Assembly: GCA_017621655.1 (NCBI GenBank)
Contig: JAGASS010000035.1
Location: 1-62,513, forward strand
Origin: Clostridia bacterium
GTDB taxonomy: Bacteria; Bacillota; Clostridia; Oscillospirales; CAG-272
Direction: 5' to 3'
Length of the DNA: 62,513 bases
Made by a program: the position numbers and the translations under genes. The notes below the pieces were generated by a model that saw only the letters and a program-made list of their open reading frames with translations, was not told where the DNA came from and made no database searches. Of the stretch, positions 1-8,970 are shown one piece after another; within the stretch, counting starts at the first letter, position 1; the number at the start of each line of letters is the position of its first letter.

Positions 1-71
1 CTGTTTTCCGGATCTTTTTTCTCGTGACTGTCAATCAGACAAGAGAGAATTTGTGCCTCATACCCCATCAT
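1..71 (-). CDS. jetD: JetD-like Wadjet nuclease subunit, N-terminus only
   Basis: The first 23 codons of a gene begin at 71 and run off the left edge. The start overlaps the jetC stop by 14 nt, and the end of jetC supplies a GGAGGTG ribosome binding site. The visible residues start MMGYEAQILSCLIDSHEKK, which suits the helical N-terminus of JetD-type proteins. In Wadjet systems the fourth gene encodes a TOPRIM-containing nuclease subunit that cuts plasmid DNA extruded by the SMC-like complex. The assignment rests mainly on position after jetA-B-C, since no catalytic part is visible. An alternative is an unrelated gene fused to the operon end. Confidence 0.72.
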   Translation of the reverse strand, partial: MMGYEAQILSCLIDSHEKKDPEN

Positions 72-3000
72 CGCTCACCTCCAGATAAAAAGGTGCGATA
101 GAATTCCTGCTGCCGCTTTTTACGATAGAGTATGTAACATCACACATCGGCTGAATCGCGGATGCCTTTTCAACGGTTGTAATCAGCAGCACCTGAAGCT
201 CCATCTGACGGAACATTTTCATCATCGGCTTGATGCGGTCACTGGTCATTTTGCTGAACGCTTCATCCAGCAAAACCAAGCGGATGCCGTTTTCGCACTT
301 CTGGTAGATCTGCAGCAAAGAGGCACAGATCGCGATATAGAACGGCGCCTGATTCTCTCCGCCGCTGCTGTCCTGACTGACCTTGGACAGCGGCACAGTT
401 TCGCCTGTCTTGGTATTGGTGATGATGATGTCATAATCCAGATACTTTCGGTAATCCACCAACTCGACCATCTGGCTGTCGGCGCGCTTTCCTTTCTGCC
501 GCGCTTCGACCGCATCTTTTGCGGCGCTGAGGATCCGCTCAACAAACTCATCGATCTGAGCCTCGTATGCCGGATCACTCATTGCCGCCATATTGAATAC
601 GGAGTCTTCCTGCGTCAATTGCTCATTCTGCTCACTCATAATCAGCGCATAGAGTCTGCCGCACTCGGGATCCTGACTTTCCCGTACCTGGAATTGGTAC
701 ATTTCTTCACCGTATCGCAATTCCTGCATAATCCTGCTCAGCTCGCGGAACTGGCGGCGTGCGTTGCGGATGTCATCTTTCATCCGATAAAGAATGTCTT
801 TGCGGAATCTTTCGCGGCACCGCTCTTTGGCCTTTTGCAGGCTTGCAGAATATCGTTCCAGATCGATCTGCACCAGCTGGTCGTACTGGGAGCGGAATGC
901 TTCGATCCCGTCCATACCGACAGGCATATCGCAGGAATAGGCCTGATTGAACTGACACTGGGCGGGGATCAACGAATGGTGAACAACAGTATCCCGATCG
1001 CTTTCGAATCGGCTGTGTCGCCCTTTTTGGTTCTCAACGATTTCCTTGGGAGATCTCCGCTTGATGGCGTCTGCGTATTTGGATTCCACCTCGCCTACCA
1101 GCAGCGGATACTCGTCACCAAACGCATTCCACGCTTCCTGCGAGGCAGCTGTACGATTCTGAAGTTCGGCGATCTCCTGCTCATATTTGGCAAGCTCGTT
1201 TTCCTGCGCCTTTTTTTCACCGGCAATGCTTTCGCACTGCTTTTTCTTGGCTTCCCATTCAGCCTCCATACGCTGCTCCGTGGAGCGGAGCCCGCGCAGG
1301 AGGGGTTTATTTTCCCATTCCGTGATTTCTTGCTGCAATCCGGAATATTGAGCGGATAATTCGTGATACTCCTGCTCGCAGTACCAATACTCACGGACGG
1401 CTGCCACACATTTTCGGTAAATAACGCCGCGAGCCAGATCCTGAAGCCCGCCGACTGCGGTGAGCTGCTCTTTGATTTCCTTCTCCTGCTTCACGATTTG
1501 GCGGTACTGCCTTTTGGCATCTGCCAGTTGCTGCTTTCTGGCATCCAGACCAATGTAACGATCCTGCTTTTTCAAGCGTGCCAGACGATACGGGTAGTGG
1601 CGCAGCAGATCACGCGTTGCGCTATGGGGATAGTTCTCCAGCTCGGACGAATCATCACAGCAAACGATATTCCCCAGAAGCTCCCCTACATAGACACGGG
1701 CAAGCAGATTCTCACTGGATACTTTTGATGCGAGCACGTTGCCGTCCGGCACAGGTTTGCTGCGGTCACGGTACAGCGCCCGGCTGTCCAGCAAACTTAC
1801 TTTCCCCACACTTTCTCCAAGGCTTTCAAACACGTGCTTTGCAGCAGGATAGTGCTCCGGTGAAACCAAAATATCAAACCGCCGATAGCCCATACAGGCT
1901 TCTGCACAATCCTGCCAGCTGGCATCATTCATATACAGCAGTTCGCAAAGGACTTTTGCATCCGGAGACAGACCCTGTGCCGTCAATTCCTGATTGATGG
2001 CATTTTTGACCACATTTGCATGGTCTTTGTCCGGATAGACCGACTGCCCTTTTTCCAACTGGTGGATCCTTGTTTCAAGATCGCTGATGGTGTTTCGCAA
2101 ATTGCCGGACTGGACAAGCAGCTCGACACTGAGGCTCTCAAGCGCCGCATTTAGTGATGCGATCTCGGTTTCCAAGGTTTCCAGCATTTGCATCTGGCTT
2201 TGCTGGGGATGTTTGCGGATGGAATCGGGATACAGATCTGCATCCACGGAATAGATCGCGGCGGCTTTTTGCAGCAGCTCTGTGATTGCCATCTGTGCAT
2301 TACAGCACTCGCTGACCTTTTGGCGCAGAGCGCGCAGTTCCTGCGCGGTGTCTTTGTCTTTCTGCCGCAAAACCTCCAGGTATTTCCCATCATCGCTGTC
2401 CTGCAAAGCCTTCCAGGCTTGCTGATATGCAGCGTGTGCCGACGCGGCTTGCTGCTGTGCCTCGTCGTACTGTTTTTCGAGCCGCTGCAGAAGATCGATA
2501 CATTTTTCCCGCGCAATCAGCAAGCGCTTTTGTGCCGATCCATCAAGCTGATGCTGCGCATATAAAATGAACCCGCTGTTTACACATACATCCCGTTCTT
2601 TTTCCAGTGCGAGCTCGCCCAAAGCGACGATTTCCTGCAGCTGCTGCGCCCTGCTCTGTGCCTGCGTAAGCGTTTCCTGCAGATTCTCAAGCTCCTGCTC
2701 GTCCTTTTGCAATGCTTCCAGATCCATAACAGGTTGGGGCAAAATGTACTCGTAGATAAAGGAGCGGAAATCGTGGATCTCGTCCAGACTTGTGCCCATC
2801 GGGAAGACGGAGCTGAATTTTTTGCCCAGAGGGGAATCCGATTTACCAATGCCAAGGCGCTGACAAATCAGGTTTTTTGCCTCGCTCTGCTTGTCGATGG
2901 GAGGCATTTTTCCGGCAGAAATACAGAATTTATCCCTGCTGCTTGGCGCATAGCTGTCGGGGTCAATGAATGGCAGATCGTCCAGACAGATCCCCAAAGG

Positions 3001-3381
3001 CGAGATATACCAGGTCTGGCGCACGTGCCGCAGTTCCTGTTCCGGACTCTCCGATTCGACCCGTACGGTAATGACGAAATGCTTTGCCTGCACCTGATCC
3101 CAGAACTCGACACCAATATAGGATACGGTGTGCCCCCGTCTGGTATAAACATTTTCGCCGCGCTGTTTGCCGTGCACAGAGCCTTGTAGTGTTCTGGCGC
3201 TCTTCCGGTTTCCCAGTGCATTAAAATCTTTATTGGTGGTCAGGCAGTAGCGGATCGCATCCAGAATGGTGGTCTTGCCCACAGCATTTACGCCGATCAA
3301 ATACGTGATCTTATCAAAAGACAGGGTGTCGTTTACGAAATTATGCCAATTGATCAAGCGGACTCGCTTTAGCTGGATCAT
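58..3381 (-). CDS. jetC: JetC, MukB/SMC-like ATPase of a Wadjet system
   Basis: This 1107-residue protein is a condensin-like ATPase. A Walker A motif (GVNAVGKT) lies at residues 30-37, a long coiled-coil middle is rich in Gln, Glu, Lys and Arg, an ABC signature (SSGGE) lies at 1005-1009, and a Walker B (LVLLDEAF) at 1035-1042. This layout is that of SbcC/MukB-type ATPases of Wadjet operons, which load on plasmids, extrude loops and trigger cleavage by JetD. The ATG overlaps the jetB stop by 4 nt, so translation is coupled. Order and sizes (471, about 190, 1107 aa, then jetD) fit Wadjet. No frameshift is seen and all ATPase motifs are intact, so it looks functional. Confidence 0.92.
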   Translation of the reverse strand: MIQLKRVRLINWHNFVNDTLSFDKITYLIGVNAVGKTTILDAIRYCLTTNKDFNALGNRKSARTLQGSVHGKQRGENVYTRRGHTVSYIGVEFWDQVQAKHFVITVRVESESPEQELRHVRQTWYISPLGICLDDLPFIDPDSYAPSSRDKFCISAGKMPPIDKQSEAKNLICQRLGIGKSDSPLGKKFSSVFPMGTSLDEIHDFRSFIYEYILPQPVMDLEALQKDEQELENLQETLTQAQSRAQQLQEIVALGELALEKERDVCVNSGFILYAQHQLDGSAQKRLLIAREKCIDLLQRLEKQYDEAQQQAASAHAAYQQAWKALQDSDDGKYLEVLRQKDKDTAQELRALRQKVSECCNAQMAITELLQKAAAIYSVDADLYPDSIRKHPQQSQMQMLETLETEIASLNAALESLSVELLVQSGNLRNTISDLETRIHQLEKGQSVYPDKDHANVVKNAINQELTAQGLSPDAKVLCELLYMNDASWQDCAEACMGYRRFDILVSPEHYPAAKHVFESLGESVGKVSLLDSRALYRDRSKPVPDGNVLASKVSSENLLARVYVGELLGNIVCCDDSSELENYPHSATRDLLRHYPYRLARLKKQDRYIGLDARKQQLADAKRQYRQIVKQEKEIKEQLTAVGGLQDLARGVIYRKCVAAVREYWYCEQEYHELSAQYSGLQQEITEWENKPLLRGLRSTEQRMEAEWEAKKKQCESIAGEKKAQENELAKYEQEIAELQNRTAASQEAWNAFGDEYPLLVGEVESKYADAIKRRSPKEIVENQKGRHSRFESDRDTVVHHSLIPAQCQFNQAYSCDMPVGMDGIEAFRSQYDQLVQIDLERYSASLQKAKERCRERFRKDILYRMKDDIRNARRQFRELSRIMQELRYGEEMYQFQVRESQDPECGRLYALIMSEQNEQLTQEDSVFNMAAMSDPAYEAQIDEFVERILSAAKDAVEARQKGKRADSQMVELVDYRKYLDYDIIITNTKTGETVPLSKVSQDSSGGENQAPFYIAICASLLQIYQKCENGIRLVLLDEAFSKMTSDRIKPMMKMFRQMELQVLLITTVEKASAIQPMCDVTYSIVKSGSRNSIAPFYLEVSDDGV

Positions 3382-3950
3382 TCGTCGTCATCCTCCTCCT
3401 CGCTTGTCTTGTATTTTGCCAGTTCCTTCTCCGTTTCTTCCTGACTGGCACGAAGAACATTGTCGGGCAGAGCCAGAATCACAGACGGATAAATCTCAAT
3501 TCGTGCAGTGGAGTCATTCAGCCGATCCAATTGTCTGGCCAGATTATAGTTTTTCAGCGTACGCATAATAGATTCCAATGTAAGTCGGTCCAGCTTTCGC
3601 GGCAGATTCATTTTTTGATATTCTGCCTGCAGTTCCTCGACTGTGACGATCACCCTATTGGCATCCGTGCCCAGCCGTTCTCTTTTCTGGAGATACAGCG
3701 AGCGGAAGAGAAGGAGAACAATGCTTTCGTATTTCTTCAGCTTTGCCTGCGTTCCCTCATATTCATTGACCAGCATCATAATTTTAAGGGGTGCCGGATG
3801 AAATGCCAAAGTATATCCCAGCTGTCTGAACAGCTTTTTCAGTTCTTCCTGATGATTGATCGCATAATAGTAGCGATCTCTGGTCTCCTCAACCTCGCCC
3901 ATAATGTAGCAATGATTCAAAAGGTAATTGGCAACATCTTTTACTTCCAT
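3378..3950 (-). CDS. jetB: JetB, MukE-like kleisin partner of Wadjet
   Basis: The protein is 190 residues from the ATG at 3950, beginning MEVKDVANYLLNHC. That start has a GAAAGGTG site upstream that overlaps the end of jetA. A longer reading from 4013 would overlap jetA and lacks a site. The sequence is helical and charged with an acidic C-terminus (SEEEDDDE), as in small winged-helix MukE-like subunits that bridge JetA and JetC. Assignment is from size and from its place between jetA and jetC. I recall DUF6063-type proteins in this position in Clostridia, but that family name is not confirmed here. Confidence 0.8.
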   Translation of the reverse strand: MEVKDVANYLLNHCYIMGEVEETRDRYYYAINHQEELKKLFRQLGYTLAFHPAPLKIMMLVNEYEGTQAKLKKYESIVLLLFRSLYLQKRERLGTDANRVIVTVEELQAEYQKMNLPRKLDRLTLESIMRTLKNYNLARQLDRLNDSTARIEIYPSVILALPDNVLRASQEETEKELAKYKTSEEEDDDE

Positions 3951-3955
3951 CGTTT

Positions 3956-5371
3956 TTACACCTTTCTTTTTACCACAAATTCCTGAAATCGGAAGCCGTG
4001 CATACTGATCCAATTGTCTTTCAACTCAATTTCGTAGCTCCGGTTATCCGAACGGCTATATGTATGCAGGGCAATGATTTTTACAAAGTCGCTGTCTGCA
4101 TCCGTTGCCAGACTGGATGCACGCACAGCTGTTTGGGACTGCAGGACGCGCTGGGCATAGGTGTTTACGTTTTCCAGTGTAACTGCACTTCGGGCATATG
4201 CCAGAAGTGCCTGCTGTGCATTACGCAACTCCTCCTCGTCCAGTGCATCAGGCTGTTTCAGCGGCTCGATGGGGGTGGGTTTTCGATTGCTGACAGGAGG
4301 CTTCAGGTAGGATCGTCCCAGAATCTCGGTGGGATAGATCCGCCACAGATTGCTCAAAGGACTGTCATCTACATCAAAGAGTGATGCAGGTGTTTCGAGG
4401 GTCTGGGCATAATAGCGCAAAAGATGATTGATCCTGCCTTGCGTTGTCCCGTCAGTCAGCAACATAAACTGCGCTCGCTGTACCGCTCGTTGCCGGTACA
4501 AAATGTGGTTTTTGTCGATTTCATCGATCAATTCTCCCATTAAGGTCAAATCATCTCTGATCCTGTTAATGATGCGGAGAATCGCGCCGGTGGCTTCGGC
4601 CTCGTCACAGCGCTCCACTTTGCGGTAGTCAGCGGTCAGTGCTTCAATATACAGATCCTGACAATTATCCAGCCCTTCTAATAAGGCCTCGCGATAGTTA
4701 AACAGATTGTCGCTGGTCTTGAAGCGCTGATATGCCGCAACAACGATTTCTTCCTCGTATTTTTCAAACAAATCCAGCACTTCCTGCGGTGTCTTGTGCT
4801 GGGTCATTTGGTCGATAAAGGAGCCAATGGACACATTGAGGTTTCTCAGCGCGGAGTTCAGCTCATCCGTTGCATTGACAACCTCTTTCAGAATGTTCTC
4901 ATAGGGGGCTTTTTCTGCGGCGATGCCGGAAAGCAATTGGTACGCTTTGTTCAGCTTGCCGCTGTATGTCACAGTCTGAGGATGGAGGATGGAATGAAAG
5001 GCTTGCAGGAGCGGAACCACCTGAGGGGTGATGGCTGTTCGCACATCTTCCTCGTATCCGATCTCGAGATCTTCCAGCCAACCACAACTCCGCAGGCGTG
5101 CAACGCACCACACCGCTTTGCTGTGCAGATCTCTGCTCGGTGGCTGTTCGGAGTCCTCCGGGTCTTCATCGGGATCCGGCTCGACAAACTCGGAGCCGAT
5201 CCCGTCTAAAAAATCCTCAGATAATCGGATCAGCTCACTTTTTCCCATACCATAATTTGTTGATGTGCGACAGTGGTCCCATATCAGCATAAGCAATTCG
5301 GCGAATATCCATTGGTATCGTCCGGTCAATGGTTTGAAAAGCTGTGAGTTCAGAATATCAAAGAGTTGCAT
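3956..5371 (-). CDS. jetA: JetA, kleisin-like subunit of Wadjet
   Basis: This 471-residue protein opens with MQLFDILNSQLFKPL and is mostly helical, with an acidic linker near residues 80-95. First-gene position, length and N-terminus match the JetA family, the MukF/kleisin-like subunit that links the SMC-like JetC dimer and recruits JetB. An AGGAAG site precedes the ATG at 5371. The N-terminus resembles what I remember of DUF5716-type JetA proteins, usually called type II Wadjet, but the subtype is uncertain. The 155 bp upstream should hold the operon promoter. A TTGATA lies there but with a poorly spaced -10. Confidence 0.85.
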   Translation of the reverse strand: MQLFDILNSQLFKPLTGRYQWIFAELLMLIWDHCRTSTNYGMGKSELIRLSEDFLDGIGSEFVEPDPDEDPEDSEQPPSRDLHSKAVWCVARLRSCGWLEDLEIGYEEDVRTAITPQVVPLLQAFHSILHPQTVTYSGKLNKAYQLLSGIAAEKAPYENILKEVVNATDELNSALRNLNVSIGSFIDQMTQHKTPQEVLDLFEKYEEEIVVAAYQRFKTSDNLFNYREALLEGLDNCQDLYIEALTADYRKVERCDEAEATGAILRIINRIRDDLTLMGELIDEIDKNHILYRQRAVQRAQFMLLTDGTTQGRINHLLRYYAQTLETPASLFDVDDSPLSNLWRIYPTEILGRSYLKPPVSNRKPTPIEPLKQPDALDEEELRNAQQALLAYARSAVTLENVNTYAQRVLQSQTAVRASSLATDADSDFVKIIALHTYSRSDNRSYEIELKDNWISMHGFRFQEFVVKRKV

Positions 5372-5527
5372 CGCACCACTTCCTAGTTTTTCTTATATGT
5401 TGTTATGCATTGTATCAAGATTGCAGTCCGATAAATGGGACAGAGAATTGTTTGCGGCTGTTGCGCAGATTTTATCTTCGATATGTTCCATAATATCTCT
5501 GAATTGGTATCAAGAGTCGAACAGAGT

Positions 5528-5857
5528 TTATTCCGCACAATTATAATCATTATACATCACTTTAACATTGTTTTTCTTCATCGTGGCTTTGTAAAAAGCA
5601 GAGTCATAACGGTTACGGGCAAAGCGGTCAAGTTTCCATACAATAACGATATCAAATAAACCCTTGCTACTGTCTTTTATCATCTTCTGGAACTCGGGCA
5701 TATTGTCTATCTTAGCTGATAATGCGCGGTCAATATATGTACCGATGATCTCAATGCCGTTCTTCTCCGCAAAGGCCTTGTTCTCACGAAGCTGACCTTC
5801 GATAGATTCTTCACGCTGATTGTCCGATGAATATCGAGCGTAAATTACGGCTTTCAT
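5528..5857 (-). pseudogene. Truncated serine recombinase (catalytic domain fragment)
   Basis: The 109 residues match the N-terminal resolvase domain of large serine recombinases. YARYSSDNQ at 6-14 contains the catalytic serine region (S10), and KLDRFAR at 75-81 contains conserved arginines. Family members usually exceed 450 residues with a recombinase domain and zinc ribbon. Here the reading stops at about residue 100 of the catalytic domain, and the 155 bp before jetA show no convincing continuation in another frame. It is most likely a relic of the element that delivered the island. Strong ribosome binding bases and intact early codons mean a short product could still be made, but it should not recombine. 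Confidence 0.82.
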
Positions 5858-5942
5858 ATTTCGCCTTCTTTCTTTTTGTGTATTTTTGGAACATCAGAGT
5901 AAAGAGTGTGTTTATACAACTTTTTGTGTGGTGGAAAGGCTA

Positions 5943-7064
5943 TTAGTCATTTATAAACTCTTCAAATCCGCGATATAAAGTATAGTTATATTTTGCAATA
6001 GAAGGTTGTCCTAAAAAAGAGCGGGAGGCACCTGGGTGATATGAGAAGTGATTGTTGATATGTGCCAAATAAGTATAGGGGTTATTGTTATTGCTAACTC
6101 TTTTCTCGATAATTCCCGTTAAAACACCAGCCCACAAACCAGACGATTCTATTACTCCTTTATATAAATCAGGGAAATCATTACAATATCCTAATGCGTC
6201 TGCGGCGATGGTAATTGCTGTTGTTAAGACGCCACCAAATTTAACAACCTTTAAAATATCCATACTCTTTTTGTATTCGTGTGCTGCAGCATCAACTTTT
6301 GCTTTCTCATCATTAATGATGGTTTCTATGACCTCTGGAGCATCTGCTTTGGCTAGTTCTTTACGAAGATTTTCTATCGCGTTCAAAAATTGTGTGCGTT
6401 CATCCTTGCGTTTCTCTCTAAAGCGGAGAATTTCCTGCGGTGGAACATCAAGCAGATTTTGTGGAAAAATATCCGGAAGCATAAGTGATATTAAAGCTTC
6501 TTTGCTTGGTTCGTAATATATTTCTCCAGGACGATAATCATCTTGAAGATTACCATCATATAAAAAGTAGGTTGATGTTGTCCACAATTCTTCATTTCTT
6601 GTCCATAAAGACAATGAGTTCTTTTCTGCAATATGGTTCGCCAAAAATGTCATGTAAAAATTTACTGTATTAGGGTGTGCATATAACCAATTATCATCTT
6701 CATCGATTTGTTTTAATTTATAGAAAACCTCTTTTAATAGTTTAACATCCATTTTTGAGGAATGAATTCGAATGTATTCTGTTTCCTCGTCGTCGATTAA
6801 AGAAAGCGCTGCAGCTTTTCTTTGATTTTCGTTCATAAAATTAGAAAATGCCTCACTAGCTTCTCTTGAATACATAACTGGGGAGATGGGAATTCCAATT
6901 TCTCCGGTAGAGCATAGCTCTCTAATATTTCTAGGCTCATTTAATTTATATTCAGGTGGTACTATACGATATATTTTATCAGCGAAAAGTGCTGCGTTCC
7001 ATAGCCATTGGTAGTCTTCTTTACGGAACTCAATGGTCGGGTAATAAAGAATCGAATTACTCAT
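5943..7064 (-). CDS. DUF6236-like protein of unknown function
   Basis: The 373-residue product starts MSNSILYYPTIEFRKEDYQW, an N-terminus I associate with DUF6236 proteins, whose function is unknown. Features visible are the N-terminal YYP and DKIYRIVP motifs, a charged probable coiled coil at about 212-268, and two hydrophobic stretches at about 276-292 and 302-319 that could insert in or lie on a membrane. GAGAGGATG precedes the ATG. It lies 30 nt after the XRE regulator gene and is probably co-transcribed with it. Next to Wadjet and Fic genes, a defence or toxin role is possible, but no catalytic motif supports a mechanism. Confidence 0.7.
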   Translation of the reverse strand: MSNSILYYPTIEFRKEDYQWLWNAALFADKIYRIVPPEYKLNEPRNIRELCSTGEIGIPISPVMYSREASEAFSNFMNENQRKAAALSLIDDEETEYIRIHSSKMDVKLLKEVFYKLKQIDEDDNWLYAHPNTVNFYMTFLANHIAEKNSLSLWTRNEELWTTSTYFLYDGNLQDDYRPGEIYYEPSKEALISLMLPDIFPQNLLDVPPQEILRFREKRKDERTQFLNAIENLRKELAKADAPEVIETIINDEKAKVDAAAHEYKKSMDILKVVKFGGVLTTAITIAADALGYCNDFPDLYKGVIESSGLWAGVLTGIIEKRVSNNNNPYTYLAHINNHFSYHPGASRSFLGQPSIAKYNYTLYRGFEEFIND

Positions 7065-7094
7065 ATTTTACATCCTCTCTATTTATATTTAAAC

Positions 7095-7460
7095 TCATGT
7101 GTGCTGCGTATGATCTTCCATTAACTGCACGAGCATCTTTTTTAGTTTGGCATTGGCAGGAGACGTGGGATCAAAGCAGAACTCAATAAAGTCGTTGACA
7201 CTTGCATCAGAAGGCAAGGTTGGCTCATCCTTTTCGTACAGATGCCCCTTGGGATCATCAGTCCTACCGAAGATATAATCCAAAGATACCTCAAAGGTTT
7301 CTGCGTACCAAAGTAGCTTGTCTAACGATACGTCCACAAGGCCTTGCTCATATCTGCCAATGGTCGCCTGGGTAGATCCACACATCTCTGCAATCTGCTG
7401 CTGAGAGTAACGGTTTTCCATACGCAGTTCTCTCAGCCTTTTACCAATTATTTTCGTCAT
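7095..7460 (-). CDS. XRE-family transcriptional regulator
   Basis: A 121-residue protein with an N-terminal Cro/C1 helix-turn-helix at about residues 7-62: SQQQIAEMCGSTQATIGRYE is the recognition region, followed by the usual LDYIFGRTD end of such domains. The C-terminal half has no recognised domain. It is the first gene of a two-gene unit with the DUF6236-like protein, and its promoter region carries repeated GCTATAT words that could be its operator, which suggests autoregulation. A GAGGTG site lies about 8 nt before the ATG. It is clearly a DNA-binding regulator; its target is inferred. Confidence 0.9.
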   Translation of the reverse strand: MTKIIGKRLRELRMENRYSQQQIAEMCGSTQATIGRYEQGLVDVSLDKLLWYAETFEVSLDYIFGRTDDPKGHLYEKDEPTLPSDASVNDFIEFCFDPTSPANAKLKKMLVQLMEDHTQHT

Positions 7461-7489
7461 GAAAATTCACCTCTTTTTTTGGTATATTC

Positions 7490-7518
7490 ATTATAACACA
7501 AATATAGCATATAGCCAA
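7490..7518 (-). promoter_or_regulatory. Promoter of the XRE/DUF6236 unit
   Basis: On the minus strand, TTGGCT (7513-7518) and a perfect TATAAT (7490-7495) are separated by 17 nt. The spacer contains two GCTATAT-like words that may bind the XRE protein. The -10 lies about 30 nt upstream of the regulator start. Confidence 0.7.
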
Positions 7519-7519
7519 T

Positions 7520-7800
7520 ACAAAATTGGATTATATATGCAAAATATGTGTAAAATCTTCGTGACGAAAATCTTACATTAAAGATTGCAGAGAATAAGAT
7601 GCATAGGGCCCTATAACTAAATGATTTGTGCTATTACCAGGTCGAGTGAATTTGACAACAGATAATCAGAAAAATTATTAAAACGTTAAATTTTGGGGAG
7701 TATTCCAACCATTCCACTACCTGTATTTTTCGTAGTTTTGTAGTCAATAGTTTGGACTAAAAGATAGAGTAGCTTGTCATTGCATTCGGTATTGTGAAAA
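7520..7800. other. Spacer with no gene; one 12-bp palindrome
   Basis: About 280 bases between the divergent XRE and Fic promoters hold no open frame with family similarity. The only structure seen is the perfect palindrome ATAGGGCCCTAT at 7603-7614. No RNA gene was recognised. Confidence 0.5.
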
Positions 7801-7806
7801 ACAAAA

Positions 7807-7861
7807 TATCGGCAATAAATATTTCGTCTTTTTTGAAGACTGTATTGATATTTTGCCGATA
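7807..7861. promoter_or_regulatory. Inverted repeat, possible fic operator
   Basis: TATCGGCAA at 7807-7815 is mirrored by TTGCCGATA at 7853-7861, and a second pair, CAAAATATC (7802-7810) and GATATTTTG (7847-7855), overlaps it. The right arms lie between the -35 and -10 of the fic promoter, so a bound protein would block transcription. The Fic protein itself has an N-terminal DNA-binding-like domain and is a candidate ligand. Confidence 0.5.
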
Positions 7862-7873
7862 ATATGGTATAAT
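7845..7873 (+). promoter_or_regulatory. Promoter of the Fic gene
   Basis: TTGATA at 7845-7850 and a perfect TATAAT at 7868-7873 with 17-nt spacing form a strong sigma-A-type promoter. The start codon at 7904 is 30 nt further, with GGGAGG at 7893-7898. Confidence 0.85.
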
Positions 7874-7903
7874 ACAGATAAGAAAACTTGCCGGGAGGTA
7901 ACT

Positions 7904-8791
7904 ATGGAATATATATCTGTCGCCAAAATGGCTGAAAAATGGGGACTTTCTGAACGAAGTGTGCGGAATTACTGTGCCCACGGCAGAATTGCCGATGCAA
8001 AGCTTATCGGCAAAACTTGGTACATTCCCGAGGATGCACAAAAGCCGGAGCGTGCGAACAAGAAAAACGATGCACCTACATTGCTGCAGATCTTGCGAGA
8101 GCAGAAAGCGGCCAAGATGACCGGCGGCATCTATCACAAGGTACAGATTGAGTTGACCTATAACTCAAACCATATTGAGGGTAGCCGGCTTACTCACGAT
8201 CAAACCCGGTACATCTTTGAGACCAACACCATTGGTTTTGAAAACGAAGCTGTTAATGTGGATGATGTAATCGAGACATCTAACCACTTCCGCTGCATTG
8301 ATATGGCGATTGACAGCGCAGGGGCTACTCTCACTGAAAAGTTCATCAAAGATCTACACGCAGTTCTGAAAACCGGTACCAGCGACAGCCGCATGGATTG
8401 GTTTGCGGTAGGGGAATATAAGAAGCAGCCCAACGAGGTAGGCGGTAACGACACCACGCTGCCGGAAAATGTTGCCGATGAGATTCGCAAACTGCTGGCA
8501 AGTTACAACGAGTTGCCCTCTAAGACCTTTGAGGACATTGTGGCCTTCCATGTGGCCTTTGAACGTATTCATCCCTTCCAGGACGGAAATGGCCGTGTAG
8601 GCCGTCTGATCCTCTTTAAGGAGTGCCTGAAGTACAATATTGTCCCCTTCATTATTGAGGACAATCTGAAGCTGTTCTACTACCGCGGCCTTAAAGAGTG
8701 GGACCACGAGAAAGGCATCCTTATGGACACCTGCCTTACCGCTCAGGATCGATTTAAGGCTTATTTGGATTATTTTAGGATTGTATATTGA
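7904..8791 (+). CDS. Fic-domain protein with N-terminal DNA-binding-like domain
   Basis: The 295-residue protein carries a complete Fic motif, HPFQDGNGRVGR, at 223-234, so it should transfer AMP or a related group from a nucleotide to a protein hydroxyl. The motif SNHIEG at 88-93 fits the inhibitory (S/T)xxxE(G/N) helix that holds many Fic enzymes inactive. Residues 1-45 form a MerR/excisionase-like helix-turn-helix (ISVAKMAEKWGLSERSVRNY). The start at 7904 is chosen because GGGAGG sits just upstream; a frame-open start at 7853 falls inside the promoter. It is monocistronic with its own terminator. Function as a toxin, regulator or stress switch is inferred. Confidence 0.92.
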   Translation: MEYISVAKMAEKWGLSERSVRNYCAHGRIADAKLIGKTWYIPEDAQKPERANKKNDAPTLLQILREQKAAKMTGGIYHKVQIELTYNSNHIEGSRLTHDQTRYIFETNTIGFENEAVNVDDVIETSNHFRCIDMAIDSAGATLTEKFIKDLHAVLKTGTSDSRMDWFAVGEYKKQPNEVGGNDTTLPENVADEIRKLLASYNELPSKTFEDIVAFHVAFERIHPFQDGNGRVGRLILFKECLKYNIVPFIIEDNLKLFYYRGLKEWDHEKGILMDTCLTAQDRFKAYLDYFRIVY

Positions 8792-8798
8792 ACAGTAA

Positions 8799-8831
8799 AA
8801 CACCCCGTCTTTTCGTTGAAGACGGGGTGTT
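8799..8831 (+). terminator. Terminator after the Fic gene
   Basis: A 13-bp perfect stem (AACACCCCGTCTT with AAGACGGGGTGTT) lies 8 nt after the stop. The following T-run is interrupted, so efficiency is uncertain. Confidence 0.75.
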
Positions 8832-8882
8832 GTTATAGTCTTTGTTGCATTGGATTTTTCTCGGTTGTTTCACTTTTTCCAC

Positions 8883-8915
8883 ACACCTTTTATACACCTT
8901 TTGTACACCTTTTTG
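8883..8915. repeat. Three tandem 11-bp repeats at the island edge
   Basis: ACACCTTTTAT, ACACCTTTTGT and ACACCTTTTTG follow one another at 8883, 8894 and 8905. Short phased repeats of this kind resemble recombinase arm sites or iterons. They lie at the border between the low-GC accessory genes and the SCIFF operon. Confidence 0.7.
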
Positions 8916-8970
8916 GCAGGCAGATGCATGGAGATATGTGAAGATATATTTTTGTCCGAATCCCGAAAGC

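Noticed and set aside
5528..5857. Active serine recombinase
   Set aside because: Only about 100 residues of catalytic domain remain and no recombinase or zinc-ribbon domain follows.
8883..8915. CRISPR array
   Set aside because: Units are 11 bp and contiguous without spacers, and no cas gene is in the window.
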